In this document: positions 46,257-55,054 of the stretch, piece by piece
Layout: every line of letters begins with the position of its first letter
Numbering within the stretch: position 1 is the stretch's first letter
Origin: an uncultured Roseobacter sp.
Lineage (GTDB): Bacteria; Pseudomonadota; Alphaproteobacteria; Rhodobacterales; Rhodobacteraceae
Assembly (NCBI RefSeq): GCF_947495275.1
Contig: NZ_CANLYL010000001.1
Coordinates: 124,001 to 188,000 of the forward strand
DNA: 64,000 nt
Reading direction: 5' to 3'
Notes under the pieces: generated by a model
The model's input: only the letters and a program-made list of their open reading frames with translations
Databases searched by the model: none
Told to the model about the DNA's origin: nothing
Made by a program: the position numbers and the translations under genes

Positions 46257-46409
46257 TCAGCGCTCGGAAACTACTTTCCAGTCATATCCGGCCTCAAAGT
46301 GACCTTCGACACAATCGAGCTTCGCCTTAATGAACAGATCAACACAATTTTCGGTGGCAAGAGACGCAACTCCCCAACCAACACTTGAACTCAACTGATT
46401 GGATGTCAT
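46257..46409 (-). CDS. Small 50-residue ORF convergent to the integrase
   Basis: ATG to TGA encodes 50 residues with a normal amino-acid mix, including '...VDLFIKAKLDCVEGHFE'. The stop codon directly abuts the integrase stop. Only a weak ribosome site (AGAAG) precedes the ATG. I do not recognise a family. It may be a real small gene, such as an antitoxin or excisionase-like protein, or chance. Confidence 0.3.
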   Translation of the reverse strand: MTSNQLSSSVGWGVASLATENCVDLFIKAKLDCVEGHFEAGYDWKVVSER

Positions 46410-46435
46410 GATACTTCTAAGGGCCAGAGGTTTTC

Positions 46436-47797
46436 ATGAAAACAAAAATTACGCGCGTTTTGCAAGTTGGAGATATCCATCTCCCAGAATGGCCTTCTAA
46501 GACTACAGATATTGACATAAAAGATGGAAATTTTTCGAAAGAAATCATTGGCGAACTGACACAAGACCGTTTGTCTCAGGTTCTCAAGGCACTTAACAAG
46601 GTGGCAAATTCCGGCTCTGTGGATGCTGTAGCATTGATGGGAGATTACACTTCGCGCGGTGATATAAAGTTCATTCGACCCGCTGTTCAAATTATGCGTG
46701 CGATACTGCGAGATGATAGCAACGAACGGCAACCGTTAGTATTCGGCGTGCCAGGAAACCACGATGTCGCTAAAGAAACCGCAGCCATAGGTGGACCAAT
46801 TGTCAAGTTTGACCCGATACAACAAGCTTTCAAAGAATTTGGCTTCCTCGAACTACCCGTTGAGGACTGCATTGTTCACCAAATCTCAGCCGAGCATGAC
46901 GTAAGACTGCCTGTTTATCTTCTCAACTCAAGCATTGGGTCTATGTCCATGCACCTGCTCCCAAAACCATTAAGTGATGAATTCACTGACGATAAGCTTG
47001 GTCAAGAGGCGATAGAACTGGTTGGGAAAGAACCTGTGGTAGCGGCCGAGCCTGCTTTTGGACATCCTTATAGCCAATCTTCGAACCGCCTGCATCAGTT
47101 GTATAAACAACTAGACACCCCCTACTTTTCGAAGACTGCTTTAGATACCTTACTAGATCAATTGGATAAAGAGCAAAGCTCATTTGCTTTCTTGTGCGCG
47201 CATCACAACCTTTTACCACAAAGAGTTCCGAGAATTTCACCATATTCGGAGATGCTCAACGCTGGACTGGTTAGAAGCCATCTTCTGGGCAGTGGCAAGA
47301 ATATCGTGTATTTACACGGACACATTCACGAAGGCCCAGTTGAGCAAGTTGTTAGGACGACCGAGCATGGGACCGAAAGACCAAATCGCCAACTTTTGTG
47401 CATCTCGGCCCCGCCGATATGGGAGGGTTTTAATGAAGTCGCATTCTTTCACCAAGAAGATGGAGAGGTTTTCTTAGTGCGGTTAATTGAATACCGCCCT
47501 GACGAAAATGGCAGAATTGGAAATTATTCAGATCAACGTGCAACATTCTTTCCGCTAATCGCCGACAACCGAACGCTGCTTACACGTAACGCAAGGAAAC
47601 TGTGGGATAGATTGCGGGACAGCAAACGACTGAACTGGCGTGAAGCTGTGGATGAGTGCGGCTCATTGCACATAAATGAAGATGAGCTAGAACACCTCCT
47701 GTTGCTATTGTTTTGTGCCGGGGTTGTTGAACTTGTCAATCTTGGAAAGCCGCGCGCGAAATGGCGTATAGTCGCGATGGAGGGTTTGGGCGGATGA
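46436..47797 (+). CDS. Calcineurin-like metallophosphoesterase, first gene of an island cassette
   Basis: A 453-residue two-metal phosphoesterase. The five family signatures are present: 'DIH' (near 13), 'GDYTS' (near 69), 'GNHD' (near 107), 'AHHN' (near 254) and 'GHIH' (near 294). The C-terminal ~120 residues are extra, and look like a helical or winged-helix domain ('LTRNARKLWDRLRDSKRLN'). It could cleave nucleic acid, a cyclic nucleotide or another phosphodiester. The gene is AT-rich compared with flanking chromosome. Its stop overlaps the start of the ATPase gene by 4 nt (ATGA). Candidate effector or nuclease of a conflict system. Confidence 0.85.
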   Translation: MKTKITRVLQVGDIHLPEWPSKTTDIDIKDGNFSKEIIGELTQDRLSQVLKALNKVANSGSVDAVALMGDYTSRGDIKFIRPAVQIMRAILRDDSNERQPLVFGVPGNHDVAKETAAIGGPIVKFDPIQQAFKEFGFLELPVEDCIVHQISAEHDVRLPVYLLNSSIGSMSMHLLPKPLSDEFTDDKLGQEAIELVGKEPVVAAEPAFGHPYSQSSNRLHQLYKQLDTPYFSKTALDTLLDQLDKEQSSFAFLCAHHNLLPQRVPRISPYSEMLNAGLVRSHLLGSGKNIVYLHGHIHEGPVEQVVRTTEHGTERPNRQLLCISAPPIWEGFNEVAFFHQEDGEVFLVRLIEYRPDENGRIGNYSDQRATFFPLIADNRTLLTRNARKLWDRLRDSKRLNWREAVDECGSLHINEDELEHLLLLLFCAGVVELVNLGKPRAKWRIVAMEGLGG

Positions 47798-49821
47798 TGA
47801 ACCCCTTCCAACCAACAAAGTCTGAATTTGAAAAAAAGCCGCGAGTTTGGCTTTCGTCATGGGCAAAGGGCTTAATCAGAAATAAGAAAGCTGACTTCGT
47901 TGTAGGCACCCGCGGCAGCGGGAAAACGACCGTGCTGCGCTCACTTCATTCAAAACTTCTCTTTGAAAATGAATTGCTTGCCGAACAGTTTCCGGCTCGA
48001 AGGTTTCACTGGTTCGGCTGCTACATGCAATTCAATCACAGCTTCCAGCATTTAACAGAAGATATTCAAAAACAGGTCTCAAGCGGAGCTAATCGAGAAC
48101 CAACCGACCTAGAACGATACAAACTTTTCTGTGCATTTTTTGAGCTGAGCTTATTGGAAAGCGTTCTTGAAGACCTCAAGTCACTTGAAGACAATGAAAC
48201 TCTTCATTTTTCAGCTAAAAAGGAGTTTGAGGCTTGCCAAGAGATTAGTGAAGTCTTCGCGAACCTTGGATTAAAGCACGTTAGGAAAATTGCAGACTAT
48301 AGTGATGCACTGCGGTTGGTTCGCACTCTTCGATCATCTTTTTTGGCCATCTACGACAATGAAAAACTTTCAGAAGCCAGAATGGTTATTGATGCGTTCA
48401 CACCAGCTACACTCATCAAGCTGATAAGTAACAAGATTGTCCCGTCCGTAATGCACTCGAGGCTAAAAAAGTCATCAGAGCTTGATCTGTTTATACTGCT
48501 GGACGACTGTGAAAACCTGAGTTCTTTGCAGCAAAAAGCGCTAAACACATACCTCCGATCAACCGAAGGTCAAGCGAAGTGGGTCGTCGCTTATATCAGA
48601 GGAGAATACAATACAGTCGAAACGACCATTCCTGAAACTTCCCTCAGTCATGCAGATCGAAAATTCTGCAATGTCGATGAACTAAAAGAAGATGATTTCA
48701 AAAAATTCTGTGAGAGCGTGGCCGATCTGCGAATTCGTGGTCTTGTCACGACAAACACAAAGAAAGTTACTTCCGACAACCAATTGTTCTCACTTGACAA
48801 AAAGTGTGGGGACCCTTCTTACAATTCATTGATGGAAGAAGTCTTGGGTGGGCAATACCGGAGTGCTGCAGTTACAAAGTTTCGTTCTGACGTTGGGCGC
48901 ACTAAAGAGCTGTTGGACAGGACACTGTCACCAGACCAAAAAAGTTCCTTTCATGTAGTTTCGGGTCGTTCGCCATTTACCGAACATGTTGTAATTGACA
49001 GTCTTGGTTTGGACGTAACCAAATATCCTACGAAAGATGACCAAGTAAGGCTTCGAAAAGAAATTTATCGCAAAGAGGCCATTGCTTACATAGTTGCTTG
49101 CTTACAATGCAACCGACCTCCTATTTATGCGGGTCAGCGGTTCATAATATGGGCTAGCGACGGCAACATACGCGACTTCCTCGATATCATGGCGGAATTT
49201 TTTGATGCACAAAACCCTACAAGCCGAGTAGAGAGCGAGAGCGGTCAAACACTGGCAAGAGCTTGCCGAAAGTTTTTGAACAACTCACAGCGATTTTCTT
49301 TTAAGCTTCAAGATCAAGCCTTGAAGGCCGTGTCTGGGCATTCGTTTGAGACGATTGAAGAGATGCAAGATACTGGTGATGCCCATCAATACTATCTGCT
49401 GTCGGGTGTTGCAGAGCTGCTCAAGTTGTTACACCAGTATAATGAAAATGGAGAAGCTGTAAGATACCCTGATCGTGGTGTTTTCGTTGTTAATGCAGCT
49501 CAATTCGCCGCTTTGGCTAGGACATTGCCATTCTTCGATATCACATCTTTGCTGCGCCGGATCGAACGGGATGGTTTTGTTAGAATTCTTGATGGACACA
49601 GCTCAATTGGAAAAGACGACATCGCGTTCAGGCTCCATCGCCGCCTCTCCGCTCATCTACAGTGTTCTCCAAGAGGTGCATACGAAAATACTCGAATAGA
49701 CCCTAAGGCGCTCGTTCGGCTGATGGCTCAAGTAGCACCATTGTCTCCGTCTGATTGGGCCAAAGAGTATTTTGATGGATTTATTGCCGTAGACAAACGT
49801 CAGGGGCGTTTTGAGATTTGA
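47794..49821 (+). CDS. ORC/Cdc6-like AAA ATPase, second gene of the cassette
   Basis: A 675-residue P-loop ATPase. Walker A 'GTRGSGKTT' lies near 38-46 and Walker B 'LDLFILLDDCENLS' near 231-240. The N-terminal pattern (a 'NPFQPTKSEFE' lead, then a P-loop with the GxRGSGKT form, then 'WFGCYMQFNHSF') resembles bacterial ORC-CDC6 family ATPases. Its C-terminal half has no domain I recognise but ends in a winged-helix-like section. The start at 47794 (ATGATG, GGAGGG upstream) is preferred over 47761. Such ATPases often act as sensors or regulators in anti-phage loci. It is coupled to both neighbours. Confidence 0.85.
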   Translation: MMNPFQPTKSEFEKKPRVWLSSWAKGLIRNKKADFVVGTRGSGKTTVLRSLHSKLLFENELLAEQFPARRFHWFGCYMQFNHSFQHLTEDIQKQVSSGANREPTDLERYKLFCAFFELSLLESVLEDLKSLEDNETLHFSAKKEFEACQEISEVFANLGLKHVRKIADYSDALRLVRTLRSSFLAIYDNEKLSEARMVIDAFTPATLIKLISNKIVPSVMHSRLKKSSELDLFILLDDCENLSSLQQKALNTYLRSTEGQAKWVVAYIRGEYNTVETTIPETSLSHADRKFCNVDELKEDDFKKFCESVADLRIRGLVTTNTKKVTSDNQLFSLDKKCGDPSYNSLMEEVLGGQYRSAAVTKFRSDVGRTKELLDRTLSPDQKSSFHVVSGRSPFTEHVVIDSLGLDVTKYPTKDDQVRLRKEIYRKEAIAYIVACLQCNRPPIYAGQRFIIWASDGNIRDFLDIMAEFFDAQNPTSRVESESGQTLARACRKFLNNSQRFSFKLQDQALKAVSGHSFETIEEMQDTGDAHQYYLLSGVAELLKLLHQYNENGEAVRYPDRGVFVVNAAQFAALARTLPFFDITSLLRRIERDGFVRILDGHSSIGKDDIAFRLHRRLSAHLQCSPRGAYENTRIDPKALVRLMAQVAPLSPSDWAKEYFDGFIAVDKRQGRFEI

Positions 49822-49823
49822 AC

Positions 49824-50828
49824 ATGATATTTGATGGATACTCCTTTGAGGAAACTTCTTGCGACTTGACTTCAATTCCCAGGGCCGCCGTTGACCAAGC
49901 CATCTTCACAATTGGTTGGGAAGACCGAGCTGAAGCCTTGCTTAAGTCTGGGGCCATCACTGGCGAGCACGCCTATTGCGTCCGATTTGACGGGGATGGT
50001 GTAGAAAACAGCAAGGTGAGCAGCTTTATTGCCGAGGCCAAAAAGAACTTCCAAAAAGTCGATCTGATAACACTCGGCAGCGCTTTGGATAAATTGTCAT
50101 GGGAAGGCAGTCTAGAAAAGTTTGTGACCGGAACGATGGCTGAGGCTCCCGGCTATTCTGTGTTTATCGACTATACTTGTATGCCTAAAGCGATCACACA
50201 AACGCTTTATCGTATGCTGCTAAAGCGCACGAACTACCCCAAAACATTTTGGGGCTACTGCGAAGGAAAATACGAAGCAAGCATTGGTAATGTTCAGTTC
50301 GACCAAGGCTTGAGCGGTAAGTTCTTTCCAATACGTTTCACTCCCGGAAAAGGGGGAACTTCAAACGAACGCGCTCTGATCTTGGCGTTGGGAGGCGACC
50401 CAAAACTAATTTTCACGTTGCTCGAACAGGCTGATCGCGACCATATTTACGTTTTAACAGCAAGTGCTCCATCTTCCGCCGAACTATTTCACACCGCACA
50501 TGACCAGAAGTCTCGATTAATGAGGGAATTTCACGTTCCACAGGGCAATTTCGTAGAAGCCAACGCGGCTTCTGTTAACAACTGTTTGGGAAAGTATTTA
50601 TCGATTGTGAGAGCGCTTCCAAAGGCTTGCGCAATTGAAATCTTCTGTTCTGGGCCAAAATCACATGCGGTCGCAGCTTGTGCAATCGCGGAAAAATTTA
50701 GCGATACTGTTTCGCTACTCGGAAGAACACCGCTTGAATACTCGAGGCACAATGTCCCTGCGTCTGGACCTGTCTCAATCAGCACAGTGACAAATTTCTG
50801 CAATCCAGATGTAAGACAAATTTTATAA
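49824..50828 (+). CDS. Unrecognised two-part protein, third gene of the cassette
   Basis: A 334-residue protein with no family I can name. The ATG at 49824 lies 2 nt after the ATPase stop; a TTG at 49818 overlapping that stop (with AGGGG 11 nt upstream) would add two residues. Two Rossmann-like halves can be guessed: one with 'FIDYTCMPKAITQTLY' (an Asp-x-Thr...Lys pattern), the other with 'EIFCSGPKSHAVAA'. Both recall nucleotide-binding CARF/SAVED-like sensors or SIR2-like folds, but this is only a resemblance. It has no TM segment. It likely acts with the phosphoesterase and the ATPase because the three frames are coupled. Confidence 0.75.
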   Translation: MIFDGYSFEETSCDLTSIPRAAVDQAIFTIGWEDRAEALLKSGAITGEHAYCVRFDGDGVENSKVSSFIAEAKKNFQKVDLITLGSALDKLSWEGSLEKFVTGTMAEAPGYSVFIDYTCMPKAITQTLYRMLLKRTNYPKTFWGYCEGKYEASIGNVQFDQGLSGKFFPIRFTPGKGGTSNERALILALGGDPKLIFTLLEQADRDHIYVLTASAPSSAELFHTAHDQKSRLMREFHVPQGNFVEANAASVNNCLGKYLSIVRALPKACAIEIFCSGPKSHAVAACAIAEKFSDTVSLLGRTPLEYSRHNVPASGPVSISTVTNFCNPDVRQIL

Positions 50829-51181
50829 ATGGCTGGCTCAACTGGTTGGTATTGCAAATATTCACGTTGAAAAAATTTGTGCCGCTTGGAATGTAAAGCA
50901 CATTGGGTTCCTTCCCCCGTGGGGCCTGTCAGCAGTTTAAGCTGATTTCAACGGGTTTGTTTCATTGCAACCGTATTGAACAGTTATTTTCAGTTCGGTC
51001 TGTTCGCACCTTGTCAAAATCCCGATTGCTTGAAGCGTTGTCTGCAACCTGATGACAATTGTTCATAGTGGTATAGGGCAGTGAACATAGGGCTGGTATG
51101 CAGAAAGTATGTTCATAAGGGTTGACTTACCTTTGTGAACATATCATTTGTATGAACACTACTCTTGTGAACAGGTGATCA
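50829..51181. other. Intergenic region holding a res-like repeat cluster
   Basis: About 350 bp between the cassette and the resolvase gene. The first ~230 bp show no gene or clear signal. From about 51060 to the resolvase ATG there are at least five copies of TGTTCA or TGAACA; see the separate entry. The resolvase promoter must also lie here. Confidence 0.6.
51060..51177. repeat. Cluster of TGTTCA/TGAACA repeats (candidate res site)
   Basis: Pairs in inverted orientation: TGTTCATAG...GTGAACA (51060-51087) and ATGTTCATAAGG...CCTTTGTGAACAT (51109-51142, 34 bp with a near-perfect dyad). Two further direct copies, TATGAACA and GTGAACA, occur at 51151 and 51168. Serine resolvases bind paired ~28-34 bp subsites upstream of their gene, and these repeats fit that arrangement. 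Autoregulation by the resolvase is also plausible. Confidence 0.6.
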
Positions 51182-51820
51182 ATGTCCAGAACAATTCTTT
51201 ATACCCGCGTTTCCACTGCCGAACAGACCAGCGAACATCAACTTGAGCAGGCCCGCAAAGCAGGATTTCAGATAGATAAGGTGGTGACCGATCACGGCAC
51301 TTCGGGCGTTACCACCAAGCTGGCAGAGCGCGAAGGCGGCAAGCGGCTCTTCGATATGCTACGCGAAGGGGACACGTTAGTGGTTCGTTGGGTGGACCGT
51401 CTAGGGCGCAACTATCAGGACGTGACTGACACCATTCGGGAGTTCATCCGCAGAGGCGTGACAATCAAGACCGTGATCAACGGCATGGTCTTCGACGGCA
51501 CGACCACAGACCCCACTCAGAAGGCCATCAGGGACGCGCTCATTGGCTTTATGGCGGCGATGGCGGAAGCACAGGCAGAGGCCAACAAAGAGGCTCAGAG
51601 GGCCGGTATTGCGCACCATAGGGCCGCCTCTCCGGACAAGTTCAAAGGGCGTAAGCCAAACTTCGATAGGGCCAGCTTTGAAGCTGTGCAAGCGATGCTG
51701 AATGCAGGGCAAGGTCACTCAGCGATTGCTAAGGCCACAGGCGTCAACCGGAACGCCGTGATCAGGATTGCCCAAGACCCTTCGAAGGCAGAAGCTGCAC
51801 TGGAGAAGTGGGGGTTGTGA
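51182..51820 (+). CDS. Serine recombinase (resolvase/invertase family)
   Basis: Site-specific recombinase of 212 residues. The N-terminal catalytic domain has the nucleophile Ser in 'YTRVSTAEQ' and the conserved Arg region 'VVRWVDRLGRNYQD'. A C-terminal helix-turn-helix (about 165-205, 'GHSAIAKATGVNRNAVIRIA') binds DNA. It resolves cointegrates or inverts a segment. The upstream repeats at 51060-51177 are its probable site. Its codon use is GC-richer than the cassette before it, so it may come from a plasmid backbone along with the mob genes. Confidence 0.9.
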   Translation: MSRTILYTRVSTAEQTSEHQLEQARKAGFQIDKVVTDHGTSGVTTKLAEREGGKRLFDMLREGDTLVVRWVDRLGRNYQDVTDTIREFIRRGVTIKTVINGMVFDGTTTDPTQKAIRDALIGFMAAMAEAQAEANKEAQRAGIAHHRAASPDKFKGRKPNFDRASFEAVQAMLNAGQGHSAIAKATGVNRNAVIRIAQDPSKAEAALEKWGL

Positions 51821-52879
51821 CGCCGCAACCCACATACAAGCCCAAGACACCGATAACAGTTGAGGACAGGACCAAGCCGAAGGCACTTCGTTGTTGACCG
51901 TGCATGGCAACTTGTAACCCACACCTTAGGCATAAACGGCATTAGTTGGCGGTATTCTGAGCGAGAGCAATTCACACACATACTAGACACAAACTCGCTT
52001 GATGCGCATCCATTGGCTTTACCGCCACTATAGAACCAACGGTGGTCAGTTTCGCGGAGAGCCAATGAACCCTCATACTAGAGGCAAACGCCGAAAGCCG
52101 AACGGCGTCGCCAATTAACCCACCCCATAGCACTAGAAGGGGTCAAGCATGCTGTGACGCAACAAACCCCCACCCTAGCCATAGCAGACCCTTTTCTACC
52201 ATTGCCCACAACGTAGCCCCAGACCAAACGCCGAGACGTATTGACCCGCATCTGAGAGATAAAGAACGGCTGTCTCCTGCCTTTTTATTCGCCTGTTACT
52301 TTCAACTCGTGAATGATTGAGGGGGTGATCAGTATTTGAGGAAGCTGGCATGTAACGGCCAACTATGTGCATTCAGCCGATGACCTTACCTTCACATTTG
52401 AGGTGCATGTAAAGGAAATATCCTCTCCGTGGCAAAGCCATCGGAATTGGGTCTTCAAGCGATAGCGACATGCGAAGGTGAATGACTGGCAACCTTTTAG
52501 GGAGCATCCAGATTATCTGGAGCATTCAGTCCAATCTCCTTCGAGGTTCACCTCAAATTCTTTGTCGGCTGATGCCGCCATGATGATTTCCTCCCCCAAG
52601 TGAACCCGTTTGGTTTCCTATGCGATTACCAGTTGAGGTTGCTCTCGATGGTTCCCCTTTAAGGTTTCCCTCTCACAAACAACAGGTTTACGGCAGCGTG
52701 CCGTCGAAGCCTGAATTATCATTCATCTTCATATACTTACGACCTCTCTCAATTTCGAGTGAGACAGATGTGCCGTCCGCACCTCTCTTTTGCATCCCAC
52801 AATCCCGGCCCTCAAGGCCAATGAACCGCTTCATCTCGAGGCCCCCAAACAGAAAGCTATCACATGCTCTACCCCAATC
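51821..52879. other. Non-coding or degenerate stretch
   Basis: About 1.06 kb without a supported gene. On the minus strand a 22-codon reading frame (52581 to 52513) starts with ATG after a strong GGGAGGAA site but ends early, as if it were the stub of a decayed gene. The remainder gives no long or conserved frame and may be eroded plasmid or island backbone. Confidence 0.55.
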
Positions 52880-53016
52880 GCTCGACACACACCGTCATCA
52901 TCGACCACACAGTGCTTTGGGCTACCGCCCGCCTGCGCCTGAAGCCATCGTCTTGATGGACCAAAGGCCAATCATGCACTAACTTTCAATTTGGACCACT
53001 CAAGTGGGGCTGCTCA
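52880..53016 (+). mobile_element. 3' fragment of an IS3-type transposase with terminal repeat
   Basis: The frame ending at 52982 encodes '...RPHSALGYRPPAPEAI', the C-terminal signature of integrase-core transposases of the IS3 family. It is followed by TGGACCACTCAAGTGGGGC, which looks like the inverted repeat at the right end of such an element. Only the last ~40 codons are recognisable; the rest of the IS is missing. It sits right behind the relaxase gene end. Confidence 0.65.
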
Positions 53017-53028
53017 CTAGGGCGAGAA

Positions 53029-54285
53029 CTACCGCTCAAAAATCGGCCTGTCTCGTGTCCTGTCCGATGACTTGCCGCGCACGTCCCTGAATTTCTCACG
53101 ATCCATCGCAAGAGCCTGTGCCTGCTCTTTGATGGCATCCATCTCGTGCCGTTGTTGTCGTCCCAGATTTTTACGCTCATCCAAATGCTGAAAGACAAGC
53201 TGATCAGTTTGTTCGTGATCCCGTAGGTGAGCAGTCCAGGCCTGCGCTTCATTCTCTTTTTTGATCTTCGAATGCTCGCCGCGCAGACGATCCCATAGAC
53301 CTTTGAGCCCAACACGAAAGCGCTCTTGTCTCTGTTTGACTTCAGCGATCTGGCGTTGCTCCAGCCTCTCTTTCAAACGCTGGCGCTCCGCACGTTGCCG
53401 CTCAATCAGCTTTCCGCGTTCTTGGTCTTGGCGTTGTTTTAGCTTCTGTTTTCTGGCCTTGAGCTCGGTCTGCGATTGATCGAGTGCAGGCTGCATTGAC
53501 TTGGCGATATGGGCTTTGGTCTCTCCGACAGATCGAAGCTCTTTGGGAATACCCAGCTTTTCTTTCACCTGCCTGGTGCGCTGGCCCGTCCATTTCGCAA
53601 CGGCATAGACTTCCCCATGAACATCCAACGCGACAAAACCGCGTCGATCACCTTTTGCTAGAAAAAAGCCCTTCTCCTCCAGTGCAGCAGCAAATGCGGC
53701 GCGGTTGTCTGAGACCTGCCATGCTTCCTGAAAGACCATTTTGATCTGCCGGGCGTCTTTGCCGATGCGTTTGGCCTGCTGCCACTCCGAGAGGCTGAAG
53801 TTTCTTGGATCGCGGTTCTGTTTATCCCTAAATCCGTCCGGTAGCCGCCAGCCATGCTCTAGAAACAGCTCTTTGGATAGACCTTTGAGCCGCTGTTTGT
53901 AGAAGGGAAGACAAACGGCTTTCATCTCCATTGCATCAATGCGGGACCAGACGACATGGGCGTGTCGCCGCCCGTTCTTTTCATGAAAAACAATTGCTCG
54001 TGCCTGATCATTCAGCCCGAGCTGCTGTTCTGCACGCTCAACGGCATCCAGAATATCAGCCGTTGAAACCCGTTCTGTCTCTGGCGGATTGATACTGAGT
54101 GAGAACAGATATTGCTGGCACTTGGTCCCTTTGGAGATGGCATCGGCTTCCTGGAATGCGCCGTGCAATGTCTCTGCCGTGAAGCCCCGCAGCTCGTGAA
54201 CCTCCACATGATCGTTGTCACGGGAGTTCATCAAATGCGCCGCCAGTTTCAGGCCACCGCTGCGTTGGCTGCCTTTGAGGATCAT
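53029..54285 (-). CDS. Relaxase/mobilization nuclease (MobA/VirD2 type)
   Basis: A 418-residue plasmid or island transfer protein. The relaxase domain (about 1-250) contains the metal-binding histidine motif 'FHEKNGRRHAHVVW' near 100-113. A long charged coiled coil (about 265-345, rich in Gln, Arg and Glu) follows. Relaxases nick oriT, but no Tyr occurs in the first 50 residues, where classical motif I would be, so an unusual catalytic residue is possible. It overlaps mobC by 4 nt. The C-terminus ends 12 nt beyond an IS fragment, so it may be truncated. Confidence 0.85.
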   Translation of the reverse strand: MILKGSQRSGGLKLAAHLMNSRDNDHVEVHELRGFTAETLHGAFQEADAISKGTKCQQYLFSLSINPPETERVSTADILDAVERAEQQLGLNDQARAIVFHEKNGRRHAHVVWSRIDAMEMKAVCLPFYKQRLKGLSKELFLEHGWRLPDGFRDKQNRDPRNFSLSEWQQAKRIGKDARQIKMVFQEAWQVSDNRAAFAAALEEKGFFLAKGDRRGFVALDVHGEVYAVAKWTGQRTRQVKEKLGIPKELRSVGETKAHIAKSMQPALDQSQTELKARKQKLKQRQDQERGKLIERQRAERQRLKERLEQRQIAEVKQRQERFRVGLKGLWDRLRGEHSKIKKENEAQAWTAHLRDHEQTDQLVFQHLDERKNLGRQQRHEMDAIKEQAQALAMDREKFRDVRGKSSDRTRDRPIFER

Positions 54286-54722
54286 TCACGTTCCTCTGGT
54301 TTGTAACCCAGGGCTGTCATCAGCTCCGAACGGATCGCAAGAATGGCAGCGCATGTTGTCATCAGTTCTTCTTCGACTTCGGGCGATACAGCAAGCGTTC
54401 CCAAATTCACGGCCTTGGCGAGTTGGTTGAGGTTGCTGGCCAAACGGAGATTGCCGAGCAGGCCGAGTGCCCGCGCCAGCGCGGCGTGATCTTTGACGGG
54501 AGCCCGTCCGCGAGTGCGACGTGGTTTGCATTCACCATCAAACACCTTGTTTTTGATGAACGATCCAAGCGGCATACCAGCCGCATCACGCTCCAGCCTC
54601 TGCCGTTCCTCCTTGCTCAAGCGCAGCGAGAATGGTGGGAGTTTCTTGCGGGCTTTCCGCTTCGAGGTCGTCGCGGAATTTGCAACTTTTGTATCAGTGA
54701 ATGTTTGCGAGAGATGGTTCAT
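54282..54722 (-). CDS. mobC: Relaxosome accessory protein (MobC type)
   Basis: A 146-residue DNA-binding helper for the relaxase. A basic N-terminus and ribbon-helix-helix segment ('FSLRLSKEERQRLERDA') precede 'GNLRLASNLNQLAKAVNLGTL', the MobC signature. It should bind oriT and help melt the nick site. It lies between a small gene and the relaxase gene, each joined by ATGA overlaps, forming one mobilization operon. Confidence 0.85.
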   Translation of the reverse strand: MNHLSQTFTDTKVANSATTSKRKARKKLPPFSLRLSKEERQRLERDAAGMPLGSFIKNKVFDGECKPRRTRGRAPVKDHAALARALGLLGNLRLASNLNQLAKAVNLGTLAVSPEVEEELMTTCAAILAIRSELMTALGYKPEERE

Positions 54723-54964
54723 GGTTCCATCTCCGGCAGGTTAGACTGATGGGGCTTCAACTGCGCTTCCACATCCTCCAAAGTCTCAAGAAGAGTGTTC
54801 GAGTTCCCTCCTAGGGAGCGCACCATAAAGTCCAAGCAATTAATAAGATATGATATTGTTGCGCTCGTTCGAAAGTAGATATTCTGCAATTCGAGTTCGG
54901 TGCGGAATCGCACCACATCGATCTGATTTTGGCGCCCGTTTGCCTTTAGAGCGTCCTCCAGCAT
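54719..54964 (-). CDS. Small hypothetical protein of the mobilization operon
   Basis: An 81-residue protein without TM segments that I can see, overlapping mobC by 4 nt. I do not recognise it. The ribosome site before the ATG is poor, and the frame stays open upstream to the TGA that ends the ABC gene at 55055, so a longer product from a non-ATG start is possible. Local base composition is AT-richer than in the ABC gene, marking the approximate right edge of the island. Confidence 0.6.
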   Translation of the reverse strand: MLEDALKANGRQNQIDVVRFRTELELQNIYFRTSATISYLINCLDFMVRSLGGNSNTLLETLEDVEAQLKPHQSNLPEMEP

Positions 54965-55054
54965 CGGCAGCTTGATCGTTTCGACCGGTTTCGAGAAAAG
55001 GTCGGACAGGTGATATTCGATCCGCCGTCGATATTCTCTAAAGTAGGCTCGCCG

